From: Chrysosporum bergii ANA360D
Lineage (GTDB): Bacteria > Cyanobacteriota > Cyanobacteriia > Cyanobacteriales > Nostocaceae
DNA: 56,502 nucleotides
NCBI RefSeq assembly: GCF_029891735.1
Contig: NZ_JANQDH010000016.1
Span: 1 to 56,502, forward strand
Direction of reading: 5' to 3'
Position numbers and translations under genes: made by a program. The number at the start of each line of letters is the position of its first letter. The stretch's first letter is position 1. Under the pieces are notes generated by a model. That model searched no databases. It was not told where the DNA came from and saw only the letters and a program-made list of their open reading frames with translations. Of this stretch, positions 1 to 8,386 are shown one piece after another.

Positions 1-379
1 ATTCACTCATTCTGCGCTGTTCTATTATATCGTGCAGCCAGGGAATAAATTCCCTGTCTAATAGCTAAAGTCGGTTAAAACCGACTAGTTTATGTGCAAT
101 GTTGATAAATCTTTCTCAAACCGATAACTGCTAGAGGGGACAAGCAGGATGCTTGTGTTACCATGTAACACCGGCTTCTAGCCGGTATTTAGCCGCGCAG
201 CATTAACAGCTAGTGCAATTCACTCATTCTGCGCTGTTCTATTATATCGTGTAGCCAGGGAATAAATTCCCTGTCTAATAGCTAAAGTCGGTTAAAACCG
301 ACTAGTTTATGTGCAATGTTGATAAATCTTTCTCAAACCGATAAATGCTAGAGGGGACAAGCAGGATGCTTGTGTTACC
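1..379. repeat. Direct duplication of a composite palindromic repeat block
   Basis: Positions 1-162 recur almost unchanged at 218-379, an exact offset of 217 bp. Each copy strings together the same small elements: CAGGGAATAAATTCCCTG, AGTCGGTTAAAACCGACT, a segment resembling AAATCTTTCTCAAACCGATAA, and CAAGCAGGATGCTTG followed by TGTTACC. Between the copies sits ACCGGCTTCTAGCCGGT. Each named element is close to self-complementary, so the block can form a row of hairpins. The same elements recur near 0.73, 49.5, 50.6 and 53.4-55.3 kb. No gene is seen in 1-433. Confidence 0.85.
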
Positions 380-454
380 TGGACTGTATTAGTATAGCAA
401 CGGCAAACTATAAGTAGTCTTTTTTGATCTGAGGTGATCGCTTGCTACAGGTAT

Positions 455-646
455 ATGCCTAAGCCTTACAGTTACGACTTTCGTCAAAAAGTAATCCAAG
501 CGATTGAACTCGATGGCTTGAGGAAGACTCAAGCTGGTCAAATGTTTAATATTAGTCGCAACACTATCACTCTATGGTTGAAAGGATTAGGCGGTTGCTA
601 TAAGGGCAACTTTAATATTGGTATTTTCTCGCTAGATTTTGATTAG
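455..646 (+). pseudogene. IS630-type transposase, N-terminal fragment
   Basis: The 63-residue product starts MPKPYSYDFRQKVI and carries a helix-turn-helix segment (about residues 25-45) typical of the N-terminus of IS630-family transposases in cyanobacteria. Full-length members are several times longer and have a DDE catalytic domain. Here the reading frame leaves the family pattern after about residue 43 and stops, and no catalytic domain follows, so this is a decayed remnant. I chose the ATG at 455 over an upstream GTG at 434 because the family pattern begins at MPKP. It lies between a plus-oriented repeat block (1-379) and a minus-oriented one (731-804), so it may mark an old insertion point. 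No terminal inverted repeats were identified. Confidence 0.7.
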
Positions 647-730
647 GAGGTTGTTGTATGATGGGAAAAATGATAAAAACATTTTGATTTTCAATATATT
701 TATAAATATTTCTAAATGTTTCTCAAATGG

Positions 731-804
731 TGCTTTGGTGTGAATACCGGCTAGAAGCCGGTGTTACTTATAAGCAGTTATCGGTTTGGGAAAGATTTAT
801 CAAC
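731..804 (-). repeat. Inverted copy of the composite repeat
   Basis: Read on the minus strand, this stretch holds the AAATCTTTCCCAAACCGATAA-like segment (one base different), then the ACCGGCTTCTAGCCGGT palindrome and a tail like the one repeated at 49.5 and 49.7 kb. It is the only block near the left edge in this orientation. Confidence 0.75.
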
Positions 805-890
805 AGGGAGGCGATGGCTTGAATATAGAATGGGGGTTTAAAATCCTGGGTGGTGTTGTTTAAACCCCAGATTTCATTTTGATTTAGTTT

Positions 891-1184
891 GTGTTGTTTT
901 TGGCTTTGATTATTTATTCTCTTCAATTCCTACCTACAATTACTATGGAAGTTTTACTCACAAGTTTAGCAGGTGGTGAACTCAACCTAATCACCGAATT
1001 AATCTGGATATTCATCGCCACAGTTTTATCTATGATTGGTGGCGCTATAGGGGGAATGCTGTTAGCTGGAAGGGACTTAGGTTATGAATTTTCAGCAATT
1101 TTAGGAGCGTTATTGGGACCTGCTGGTGTAATTCCTGCTATGGTTTTAAGTTTTGCTTTACTTAGTATGTTCAGGAGTTTTTAG
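891..1184 (+). CDS. Small hydrophobic membrane protein
   Basis: The product has 97 residues and is almost wholly hydrophobic. It has about three membrane segments (roughly residues 1-18, 35-60 and 68-92), a glycine-rich run GGAIGGML and a short polar loop LLAGRDLGYEF. I do not recognise the family and assign no function. The start is a GTG at 891; an ATG at 945 (MEVLLTSLAGG) is an alternative that would drop the first hydrophobic stretch. The next gene begins one base after its stop codon, so the two are almost certainly co-transcribed, and they run in the same direction as the hyp genes that follow. Confidence 0.6.
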   Translation: MLFLALIIYSLQFLPTITMEVLLTSLAGGELNLITELIWIFIATVLSMIGGAIGGMLLAGRDLGYEFSAILGALLGPAGVIPAMVLSFALLSMFRSF

Positions 1185-1185
1185 G

Positions 1186-1410
1186 ATGTTAGAAATTGGC
1201 TGGCTAGCTGCCAAATTATTCTTTAAAGGAAAACTACTACGCGACCCCAGATATTTTTTCGGACAAGTTTTAATTGGTACGGGTATGGGTTCTCTCATAC
1301 TCCTGGCTTTAGCCCAAACCCAATTACCCCTCTGGCTACCCATCACAGTATCTAGTTTAGCCACAGGCGCACTAATGCCATTTCTATTAAAAGATTTCAA
1401 AATGAAGTAG
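1186..1410 (+). CDS. Small membrane protein, partner of the upstream ORF
   Basis: The product has 74 residues and begins MLEIGWLAAKLFFKGK. It has an amphipathic start, a basic loop (KGKLLRDPRYFFGQ) and two hydrophobic segments near residues 28-46 and 50-68. I took the ATG at 1186 because it follows the upstream stop by one base; an in-frame start at 1153 would overlap that gene. I recognise no domain. The one-base spacing suggests translational coupling and perhaps a two-subunit membrane unit. hypF starts 84 bp downstream on the same strand. Confidence 0.6.
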   Translation: MLEIGWLAAKLFFKGKLLRDPRYFFGQVLIGTGMGSLILLALAQTQLPLWLPITVSSLATGALMPFLLKDFKMK

Positions 1411-1494
1411 ATATGGCTTTTGTAAGTGATAAAAGTCAGGTGGTGCGAGCATCCCCCTCACTGCTTATTGAGTAAAATTCGCTATCAAATCAGA

Positions 1495-3876
1495 ATGGAA
1501 AATGTGGTAACTGAAGAAATTAGAGTTCGTGGTACTGTTCAAGGTGTGGGTTTTCGTCCTACTGTATATCGTTTGGCTAAGGCTTGGGGGTTGTATGGTG
1601 ATGTTTGTAATGACGGGGAAGGTGTGTTAATTCGGGTTTCGGGAAATGAGGAGACGATAACAGGGTTTGTCAATAAACTATATGAGGAATGCCCTCCTTT
1701 GGCTACAATTGAGCAATTAACTAGAACCAGTTATCCTAGTGAATTGAAGTTTAATGATTTTGTCATTGCTGACAGTGTGAGTAATTCGGTTACAACCGCA
1801 ATTGCTCCTGATGCTGCTATTTGTCGTCAATGTCAACAAGAAATCTTTGACCCTTTTAGTCGGTTTTTTCGTTACCCTTTTACTAATTGTACTCATTGCG
1901 GCCCCCGTCTTAGTATTATTCTCGGCCTTCCTTATGACAGATGTAATACTAGTATGTCTGCGTTTTCTATGTGTCCCCAATGTCAACAAGAGTATGATCA
2001 TGTGGAAAGTCGCCGTTTTCATGCTCAACCAGTGGCTTGTCATGCTTGCGGTCCTAGAGCTTGGTTAGAACGGGCTGATGGTCAACCTGTGACAGCTGCT
2101 ATGTTTTCTATGCTGGATGATGTGGATGCTGTTTGTACTTTACTGCAAAAAGGCGAGATTGTGGCTATTAAGGGGCTGGGGGGTGTTCATCTAGCTTGTG
2201 ATGCTACTCAAGAGGCTGCTGTACAAAAACTACGTCAACGTAAACAGCGCTATCATAAACCATTGGCTTTGATGGCGCGGGATATGTCCATAATTACAGA
2301 ATACTGCTTGGTTAACTCCAGGGAAAAACAGTTATTAACCAGTGCAGCTGCGCCTATTGTATTATTACGGAAAAAAACCTGGAAGAAGGGGGAAATAACT
2401 CCTAAGTTTACTATTGCGTCTGCAGTTGCACCAGGGCAAAATACTCTTGGTTTTATGTTACCTTATACAGCCTTACATCATTTAATTTTGCGCCGGATGA
2501 ATCGCCCGATTGTCTTAAGTAGTGGGAATATGGCTGATGAACCCCAATGTATTGATAATCAAGAAGCTAGGGAAAAATTAGGTAAGATAGCTGATTATTT
2601 TCTTTTACATGATCGTGAAATTGTTAACCGCGTAGATGATTCGGTAGTCCGAGTTATTGATCATGAAATACAAGTCATGCGCCGGGCTAGAGGATACGCA
2701 CCAGCACCCATGAAGTTACCGCCAGGATTTGAGAGGGTAACCCCAATTTTAGCTATGGGTGGTGAGTTAAAAAGTACCTTTTGTTTGTTGCGGGATAATC
2801 AAGCAATTATCTCTCAACATTTGGGCAATTTAGAAAATGCTGCGGCTTTTCATGGTTATAAACATACACTTAATCTCTATTTAAGTTTATTTGAACATCA
2901 ACCAGCTGCTATTGCTGTAGATAAACACCCTGAGTATCTGTCTACAAAATTCGGTGAGCAGTTGGCATCTGTTGATCGGGTTCGACTGCATTATGTGCAA
3001 CATCATCATGCCCATATTGCCGCTTGTATGGTGGAAAATGGTGTTTCTTTAAATGCTTCTCCAGTCATAGGTATTGCTTTAGATGGGTTGGGTTATGGAC
3101 AAGATGGTCAACTTTGGGGAGGAGAATTTTTATTAACAGATTATCGTCAATTTCGGCGTTTGGCAAGTTTTAAGCCGGTGGCTATGATTGGTGGTGAGAA
3201 GGCGATGGTTCAGCCTTGGCGTAATACCTACGCCCATTTACTTAGTGCTAATCTTTGGCATGATTTTCAACAAAAATATAGTGATTTAAAAATTATTAAA
3301 TTCTTACAGCAACAGCCTTTAAGTCTACTCAATCAATTGGTAAAACAAGAAATTAACAGCCCCCCAGCCTCATCAGTGGGGAGATTATTTGATGCAGTGG
3401 CTGCGGCTATGGGGGTTTGTTTAGAAAGTTCTAGTTATGAAGGACAAGCCGCGATGGCGATGGAAGCTTTAGTAGATCCTACTAGCTTAAATAATCATAA
3501 AGAAGGTCTGACTTATCCCTTAGATATAAATTTTTTAGATAGGATTTATTATATAAACTCAAAACCAATGTGGAGAGCTTTGTTTGAGGACTTACAAAAC
3601 CTAACCCCACTCCCGGAAATGGCTAGAAGGTTTCATGAGGGTTTGGCGCAAACTATCATTAATTTGGCTAAACATCTATGTGATGAAAATCTGATTAATC
3701 ATGTGGTATTAACAGGAGGAGTATTTCAGAACTCTATTTTACTAACACAAGTGAAAGTCGGCTTAGAAAACTTAGGCATAAATGTACTGACCCATCACCT
3801 GGTTCCGGCTAATGATGGTAATATTTCTCTAGGACAAGCAGCAATTACGGCGGCACAACTAATAACTAATTCTTGA
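1495..3876 (+). CDS. hypF: Carbamoyltransferase HypF (hydrogenase maturation)
   Basis: HypF converts carbamoyl phosphate to carbamoyl-AMP and transfers the carbamoyl group to the C-terminal Cys of HypE, the first step in making the CN ligands of the [NiFe] centre. Domains in order: acylphosphatase-like (about residues 8-95, GTVQGVGFRPTVYRLA), paired Cys-x2-Cys zinc fingers (about 110-190, with CTHCGPR and CHACGPR), a YrdC-like nucleotide-binding domain (about 210-390) and a Kae1-like C-terminal domain whose HHHAHIAACM motif lies near residue 503. The ATG at 1495 gives 793 residues, normal for HypF; the in-frame upstream start at 1426 adds residues outside the conserved domain. It heads the hyp gene run, 13 bp before hypC. 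Confidence 0.96.
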   Translation: MENVVTEEIRVRGTVQGVGFRPTVYRLAKAWGLYGDVCNDGEGVLIRVSGNEETITGFVNKLYEECPPLATIEQLTRTSYPSELKFNDFVIADSVSNSVTTAIAPDAAICRQCQQEIFDPFSRFFRYPFTNCTHCGPRLSIILGLPYDRCNTSMSAFSMCPQCQQEYDHVESRRFHAQPVACHACGPRAWLERADGQPVTAAMFSMLDDVDAVCTLLQKGEIVAIKGLGGVHLACDATQEAAVQKLRQRKQRYHKPLALMARDMSIITEYCLVNSREKQLLTSAAAPIVLLRKKTWKKGEITPKFTIASAVAPGQNTLGFMLPYTALHHLILRRMNRPIVLSSGNMADEPQCIDNQEAREKLGKIADYFLLHDREIVNRVDDSVVRVIDHEIQVMRRARGYAPAPMKLPPGFERVTPILAMGGELKSTFCLLRDNQAIISQHLGNLENAAAFHGYKHTLNLYLSLFEHQPAAIAVDKHPEYLSTKFGEQLASVDRVRLHYVQHHHAHIAACMVENGVSLNASPVIGIALDGLGYGQDGQLWGGEFLLTDYRQFRRLASFKPVAMIGGEKAMVQPWRNTYAHLLSANLWHDFQQKYSDLKIIKFLQQQPLSLLNQLVKQEINSPPASSVGRLFDAVAAAMGVCLESSSYEGQAAMAMEALVDPTSLNNHKEGLTYPLDINFLDRIYYINSKPMWRALFEDLQNLTPLPEMARRFHEGLAQTIINLAKHLCDENLINHVVLTGGVFQNSILLTQVKVGLENLGINVLTHHLVPANDGNISLGQAAITAAQLITNS

Positions 3877-3889
3877 GATTTGAAAAAAA

Positions 3890-4138
3890 ATGTGTTTAGG
3901 AATCCCCGGTCAAATTATAGCCATCAGCGACACAAACCATAAACTAGCCATAGTTAATATTGCCGGAGTCAAACGCCAAGTAAATATTGCTTGTATAGTT
4001 AATGAACAACATCCCCCAGAAAAGTGTATAGGTGATTGGGTATTAGTTCACGTTGGCTTTGCTATGAGTCGTATTAATGAAGAAGAAGTAGCCGAAACAT
4101 TACAACTACTAGAACAATTAGCAAGCCTCTCTATTTGA
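3890..4138 (+). CDS. hypC: Hydrogenase maturation chaperone HypC
   Basis: HypC is a small chaperone that works with HypD to assemble and deliver the Fe(CN)2CO unit to the hydrogenase large subunit. The 82-residue product starts MCLGIPGQI, with the essential Cys right after the initiator Met, and carries the conserved His in the HVGFAMSRI motif near residue 51. Length and fold signature are standard for HypC/HupF. It starts 13 bp after hypF and ends 27 bp before hypD, so the three form one operon. HupF-type paralogues share these motifs; its place in a complete hyp set favours HypC. Confidence 0.95.
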   Translation: MCLGIPGQIIAISDTNHKLAIVNIAGVKRQVNIACIVNEQHPPEKCIGDWVLVHVGFAMSRINEEEVAETLQLLEQLASLSI

Positions 4139-4165
4139 GAATCTAAATAATCTCTGATATCCCCT

Positions 4166-5305
4166 ATGAAATATGTAGACGAATTTCGAGAACCAGAAAA
4201 AGCCGCAGCCCTCAGCCAGCACATAACTAAACTTTGTCACGAGCTAAAAAAACCCCTAAAAATTATGGAAGTATGCGGGGGACATACCCATGCTATATTT
4301 AAATATGGCATCCAAGATATTCTTCCCCGGAGTCTGGAATTTATACATGGCCCAGGTTGTCCGGTTTGCGTTATGCCTAAAGGAAGATTAGACGATGCGA
4401 TCGCCATATCCCAAAATCATCAGGTCATTCTAGCTACGTTTGGGGACACTATGCGAGTTCCCGGTTCTCGCACTAACCTACTCCAAGCTAAAGCCACCGG
4501 CGCAGATATTCGCATGGTTTATTCTCCATTAGATAGCTTGCAAATAGCTAGAGAAAACCCAGATAAAGAAATTGTTTTTTTTGCTCTAGGTTTTGAAACC
4601 ACCGCCCCCAGTACGGCTTTTACTATCCTACAAGCAGCAGCAGAAAATATCACTAACTTTAGTATGTTTTCTAATCACGTTTTGGTAATTCCTGCGATCC
4701 AACAACTGCTAGAAAGTCCGGACTTACAAGTAGATGGTTTTATCGGTCCTGGTCATGTCAGCATGGTAATAGGTACAGACCCATATGATTTTATTGCCCA
4801 AACATATCATAAACCTGTGGTTATTTCTGGTTTTGAACCTTTAGATATACTACAATCAATTTGGATGTTGTTACTGCAATTAACACAAAATCGTTGCCAA
4901 GTTGAAAATCAATATCATAGATTAGTACACCCAGAGGGAAATACTATAGCATTACAAGCTATAAACCAAGTTTTTGCGGTGCGAAAAAACTTTAATTGGC
5001 GAGGCTTGGGGGATATACCCAATTCTGGTTTAAAAATTCGTCCTGAATATGCCCAATTTGATGCTGAAATAAAATTTACTCTTCCTAACTTACAAGTAGC
5101 CGACCATAAAGCTTGTCAGTGTGGAGAAATTCTCAAAGGAGTCTTAAAACCTTGGCAATGTAAAGTATTTGCTAGGGCTTGCACACCGGAAACGCCTCTG
5201 GGAACCTGCATGGTTTCTTCGGAAGGTGCTTGTGCAGCTTATTACAAATATGGAAGATTTGCCCAAACTAACCATAGGCAAAAACTTGATCATGGTCACG
5301 GATAA
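4166..5305 (+). CDS. hypD: Fe-S scaffold protein HypD
   Basis: HypD is the [4Fe-4S] protein on which the Fe(CN)2CO group is built together with HypC and HypE. Visible motifs are CGGHTHAIFKYG near residue 38, GPGCPVC near residue 67, and a C-terminal cluster-binding region with several Cys (CQCGEIL, QCKVFARAC, GTCMVSSEGAC) across about residues 315-355. The 379-residue length fits the family. It is followed by a 77-bp gap to hypE that holds one CAAGCAGGATGCTTG palindrome, the only repeat unit within the run of plus-strand hyp genes. Confidence 0.96.
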   Translation: MKYVDEFREPEKAAALSQHITKLCHELKKPLKIMEVCGGHTHAIFKYGIQDILPRSLEFIHGPGCPVCVMPKGRLDDAIAISQNHQVILATFGDTMRVPGSRTNLLQAKATGADIRMVYSPLDSLQIARENPDKEIVFFALGFETTAPSTAFTILQAAAENITNFSMFSNHVLVIPAIQQLLESPDLQVDGFIGPGHVSMVIGTDPYDFIAQTYHKPVVISGFEPLDILQSIWMLLLQLTQNRCQVENQYHRLVHPEGNTIALQAINQVFAVRKNFNWRGLGDIPNSGLKIRPEYAQFDAEIKFTLPNLQVADHKACQCGEILKGVLKPWQCKVFARACTPETPLGTCMVSSEGACAAYYKYGRFAQTNHRQKLDHGHG

Positions 5306-5317
5306 GCACGTCTTTAG

Positions 5318-5338
5318 CAAGCAGGATGCTTGTGTTAC
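5318..5338. repeat. Short palindromic repeat between hypD and hypE
   Basis: A copy of CAAGCAGGATGCTTG followed by TGTTAC sits in the hypD-hypE gap. The arms CAAGCA and TGCTTG pair around a GGA loop. There is no T-run after it, so it need not end transcription; in the mRNA it could form a small hairpin between the two coding regions. Confidence 0.8.
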
Positions 5339-5382
5339 AAGAGGATCATTTTTTTAATAAATACTATACAACCCATTTAACT

Positions 5383-6438
5383 ATGAGCTTTCCTTCCCAC
5401 CAGCCAAACCAACTCAAAGACACTCACATTACCCTCGCCCACGGTAGCGGCGGTAAAGCTATGGGGGATTTAATTAAACATATATTTGTCAATAGTTTTG
5501 ATAATCCCATTCTTTCTTTATTAGAAGACCAAGCCACTTTAAACCTAGCTAATCTCACTCAACAGGGAGATAGACTAGCGTTTACTACAGATTCCTATGT
5601 AGTAGATCCTTTATTCTTTCCAGGTAGTGATATTGGTGAATTAGCAATTAATGGCACTATTAATGATTTAGCTGTGGGTGGTGCTAAACCATTATATCTC
5701 AGTTGTGGGGTGATTTTAGAAGAAGGTTTACCTGTAGATACATTGCGGCGCGTCGTTACTAGTATGAAATTAGCCGCCCAAAAAGCAGGGGTGCAAATTA
5801 TTACAGGTGATACTAAAGTTGTTCATCGTGGTGCTGCGGATAAACTATTTATTAACACTACAGGTATTGGGGTAATTTCTCCAGGAATTAACATTTCTGC
5901 TCATAATATCCAAGTGGGAGATGCAGTAATTATTAATGGTGAATTGGGAAATCATGGCGCAGCTATTTTAATCGCCCGTGGGGAATTAGCATTAGAAACC
6001 AACATAGAAAGCGACTGTCAACCATTACATTATTTAGTAGAACATATCCTCAATGTTTGTCCTCAAGTTCACGCCATGCGGGATGCTACACGGGGGGGTT
6101 TAGCTACAGTTTTAAATGAATTTGCCTTAACCTCTCATGTGGGTATTCGTCTCCATGAAGAATTTATACCAGTGCGGCAAGAAGTACAGGGAATTTGTGA
6201 AATACTAGGTTTAGACCCCCTTTATTTAGCCAATGAAGGTAAATTAGTAGTAGTGGTGGCAAGTGACCATGCAGAAAATGTGTTATCAGCCATGAAGTCT
6301 CACCCAGGGGGGAAAAATGCCTGTGTAATTGGTGAAGTTATTGCTTCACCCCCGGGGCTTGTGTTATTAAAAACAGCCTTTGGTACTGAAAGAATTTTAG
6401 ATATGCTAGTGGGGGAACAACTACCCAGAATTTGTTAA
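5383..6438 (+). CDS. hypE: Hydrogenase maturation protein HypE
   Basis: HypE is an ATP-dependent dehydratase. It turns the thiocarboxamide made by HypF on its C-terminal Cys into thiocyanate, which supplies the CN ligands. The product ends in PRIC, exposing the required terminal Cys, and begins with the AIR-synthase-like motif AHGSGGKAM; DEDxx-type nucleotide-binding segments follow (LLEDQATLN, TTDSYVVDP). I chose the ATG at 5383, giving 351 residues, because an upstream in-frame start at 5326 would run through the palindromic repeat tail and a low-complexity stretch. It is the fourth gene of the hyp run. Confidence 0.96.
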   Translation: MSFPSHQPNQLKDTHITLAHGSGGKAMGDLIKHIFVNSFDNPILSLLEDQATLNLANLTQQGDRLAFTTDSYVVDPLFFPGSDIGELAINGTINDLAVGGAKPLYLSCGVILEEGLPVDTLRRVVTSMKLAAQKAGVQIITGDTKVVHRGAADKLFINTTGIGVISPGINISAHNIQVGDAVIINGELGNHGAAILIARGELALETNIESDCQPLHYLVEHILNVCPQVHAMRDATRGGLATVLNEFALTSHVGIRLHEEFIPVRQEVQGICEILGLDPLYLANEGKLVVVVASDHAENVLSAMKSHPGGKNACVIGEVIASPPGLVLLKTAFGTERILDMLVGEQLPRIC

Positions 6439-6585
6439 GCTGCTTCCCCTAGGTTGACTACAAAATAAATGCCAAATGGGTAACATCTTAATTACTGCTT
6501 GCAATTGGGGCTATTATGCGGATACCGCCACCCACCTTCATCACCACACCCGTTGTATAAATGGCATTAGTAACAACTTCTTCCC

Positions 6586-7149
6586 TCAAGGCTGTGAAGC
6601 AGCAGGTAAAGCAGAAGTGGAAGCAGCATAATCGGTAATCACAAAATCATCAATATTGATTCTGCTGTCTGTTCCATCAGTTTTGCGGATTTCACAGCGA
6701 ACTAAACCAGGGATGTTAGGGGTGAAAGTTGCGGTTTGCAGTGTTGTTGAGCTAGTGATAATCATGGGTCCTATACCTTTCCATGAAGTACCCCCATTAG
6801 TAGAACACCACAGTCCCCAACTGCTATTATCATCTTTACTATACTTGGCGTGTTTAATAGTAATTTTACCAGCACCGGTGGTACGGTCAAATTTCATGGT
6901 TAGTTTGCCACTATTGCGAATGCGGACTGATTTACCGCCATTTTTAACATCAGCTGGTAAACTACCAATTAAAGCATCATTTAAATTCCAAGTGCCTGTA
7001 GTTAAGATAATATCAGCCGCAGCATAACTTATTTTTTGACCGGATTCAAATCCTTCGGAAATTGCGGCGCTCAAAGCAGGAACAGCAAAACAGGAAAGCA
7101 AGAATATAGTTCCTCCTGCTATTTTCCAATCCCAGAGGAATGTACTCAT
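6586..7149 (-). CDS. Secreted beta-sandwich-like protein inside the hyp cluster
   Basis: The 187-residue product has an N-terminal hydrophobic segment (residues 10-28, ending ALSAA) that looks like a signal peptide, so it is probably exported. The rest resembles the C-terminal segment found in some secreted bacterial nucleases and lamin-tail type proteins: a FESG-K start, alternating beta-strand pattern, a W-CSTNGGTSW motif near residue 113 and an INIDDFVI motif near residue 168. No catalytic domain precedes it, so it is a stand-alone binding-type module at best. It runs against hypE and hypA and separates them. Its promoter would lie in the 66 bp before hypA, making a divergent pair. Function unknown. 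Confidence 0.65.
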   Translation of the reverse strand: MSTFLWDWKIAGGTIFLLSCFAVPALSAAISEGFESGQKISYAAADIILTTGTWNLNDALIGSLPADVKNGGKSVRIRNSGKLTMKFDRTTGAGKITIKHAKYSKDDNSSWGLWCSTNGGTSWKGIGPMIITSSTTLQTATFTPNIPGLVRCEIRKTDGTDSRINIDDFVITDYAASTSALPAASQP

Positions 7150-7215
7150 GGTGATGACAGTTATATCTTTTATATCTTTAACGTGCCAATTTTATAGCAT
7201 TTAGGGGCTTGTTAT

Positions 7216-7545
7216 ATGCACGAACTAGGAATTACGCAAAATATTGTAGCCATTGTCACCGAACAAGCCCAAGGGGCAAAAGTTCAACTGGTAGTGTTAG
7301 AAATTGGCAAACTCTCAGGAGTCCTACCACAAGCCATAGAGTTTTGTTTTGATATCTGTACTCAAAATACAGTTTTAGTAGGAGCAAAATTAGAAATTAG
7401 AGAAATTACTGGTTTAGCAAGATGTCGTCAATGTGGTGCAGAAATAGCTATAGATAAACCATTTGGTGTATGTGGCTGTGGTAGTGTGCAACTAGACCTA
7501 ATAGCCGGTCAAGAACTGAAAATTAAACAAATAGAACTAGAGTAA
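7216..7545 (+). CDS. hypA: Nickel insertion protein HypA
   Basis: HypA binds Ni2+ and delivers it, with HypB, to the hydrogenase large subunit. The 109-residue product starts MHELGI, giving the N-terminal nickel ligand His2, and contains a zinc-binding region near residues 73-91. The first Cys pair is normal (CRQC) but the second reads CGC, so the spacing is C-x2-C-x12-C-x-C rather than the usual C-x2-C pairs. The rest of the protein, including VLEIGKLSGVLPQAIEFCFD, is ordinary HypA. It is followed after 9 bp by hypB, as expected for a nickel-insertion pair. Confidence 0.94.
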   Translation: MHELGITQNIVAIVTEQAQGAKVQLVVLEIGKLSGVLPQAIEFCFDICTQNTVLVGAKLEIREITGLARCRQCGAEIAIDKPFGVCGCGSVQLDLIAGQELKIKQIELE

Positions 7546-7554
7546 AGAGTAATT

Positions 7555-8337
7555 ATGTGTGTAACTTGCGGTTGTTCTAATGATTTTGATAGCACAATTA
7601 CCAATTTAGCAACAGGCCAAGTAGAACATCATCACACTCTACCTGATGGTACTATCATCACTCATTCTCATGATCATCACACCCACCATAACACCACCAT
7701 AGCTTTAGAACGCGACATTTTAGCTAAAAATAATCTCATAGCAGCCCACAACCGCGGCTGGTTGAAAGGACGAAATATTTTAGCGTTCAATTTAATGAGT
7801 TCCCCCGGTGCAGGAAAAACAACTTTATTAACCCGCACCATTCATGATTTACAGCATCAACTACCTATTAGTGTTATTGAAGGTGACCAAGAAACAACTA
7901 ATGATGCTCAAAAAATCCAAGCAACTGGCTGTCAGGTTGTGCAAGTTAATATAGGTACTGGTTGTCATTTAGAGGCGGCTATGATTGATAGGGCTTTACA
8001 ACAGTTAAACCCGCCCCTTAATTCTGTGGTCATGATTGAAAATGTGGGTAATTTAGTTTGTCCCGCTTTGTTTGACTTGGGAGAACAAGCGAAGGTAGTA
8101 ATTCTCTCAGTAACGGAGGGAGAAGATAAGCCTATCAAATATCCCCATATGTTCCGCGCTTGTGAAATTATGATTCTCACTAAAGTTGATTTGTTACCTT
8201 ATGTGCAGTTTGATGTACAAAAATGTATAGATTATGCCAGACAGGTTAATCCCCAAATCAAGATTTTTCAGGTTTCCGCTACTACTGGTATTGGTTTAAA
8301 AAGTTGGTATGAGTGGTTATCTTTGAATAGGAAATAG
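7555..8337 (+). CDS. hypB: Nickel-insertion GTPase HypB
   Basis: HypB is the SIMIBI-class GTPase that powers nickel transfer with HypA. The 260-residue product starts with the high-affinity nickel motif MCVTCGC, followed by a His-rich stretch (THSHDHHTHH, about residues 41-50) that could store Ni or Zn. The P-loop SSPGAGKTT is near residue 82, and the GTPase-domain metal site residues appear in GTGCHLEA and GNLVCP. Length and order are standard. It closes the hyp cluster and converges on the next minus-strand gene. The nearest hydrogenase structural genes must lie outside this window. Confidence 0.96.
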   Translation: MCVTCGCSNDFDSTITNLATGQVEHHHTLPDGTIITHSHDHHTHHNTTIALERDILAKNNLIAAHNRGWLKGRNILAFNLMSSPGAGKTTLLTRTIHDLQHQLPISVIEGDQETTNDAQKIQATGCQVVQVNIGTGCHLEAAMIDRALQQLNPPLNSVVMIENVGNLVCPALFDLGEQAKVVILSVTEGEDKPIKYPHMFRACEIMILTKVDLLPYVQFDVQKCIDYARQVNPQIKIFQVSATTGIGLKSWYEWLSLNRK

Positions 8338-8386
8338 GGAGATAATTGTAAAAACAACATCCTCTCAGATCAGAAGCAGATATTTG

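Noticed and set aside
6483-6590. Minus-strand frame past the secreted-protein stop (VVTNAIYTTGVV and on)
   Set aside because: It could be a frameshifted tail or a gene remnant, but there is no start signal and no recognised family.
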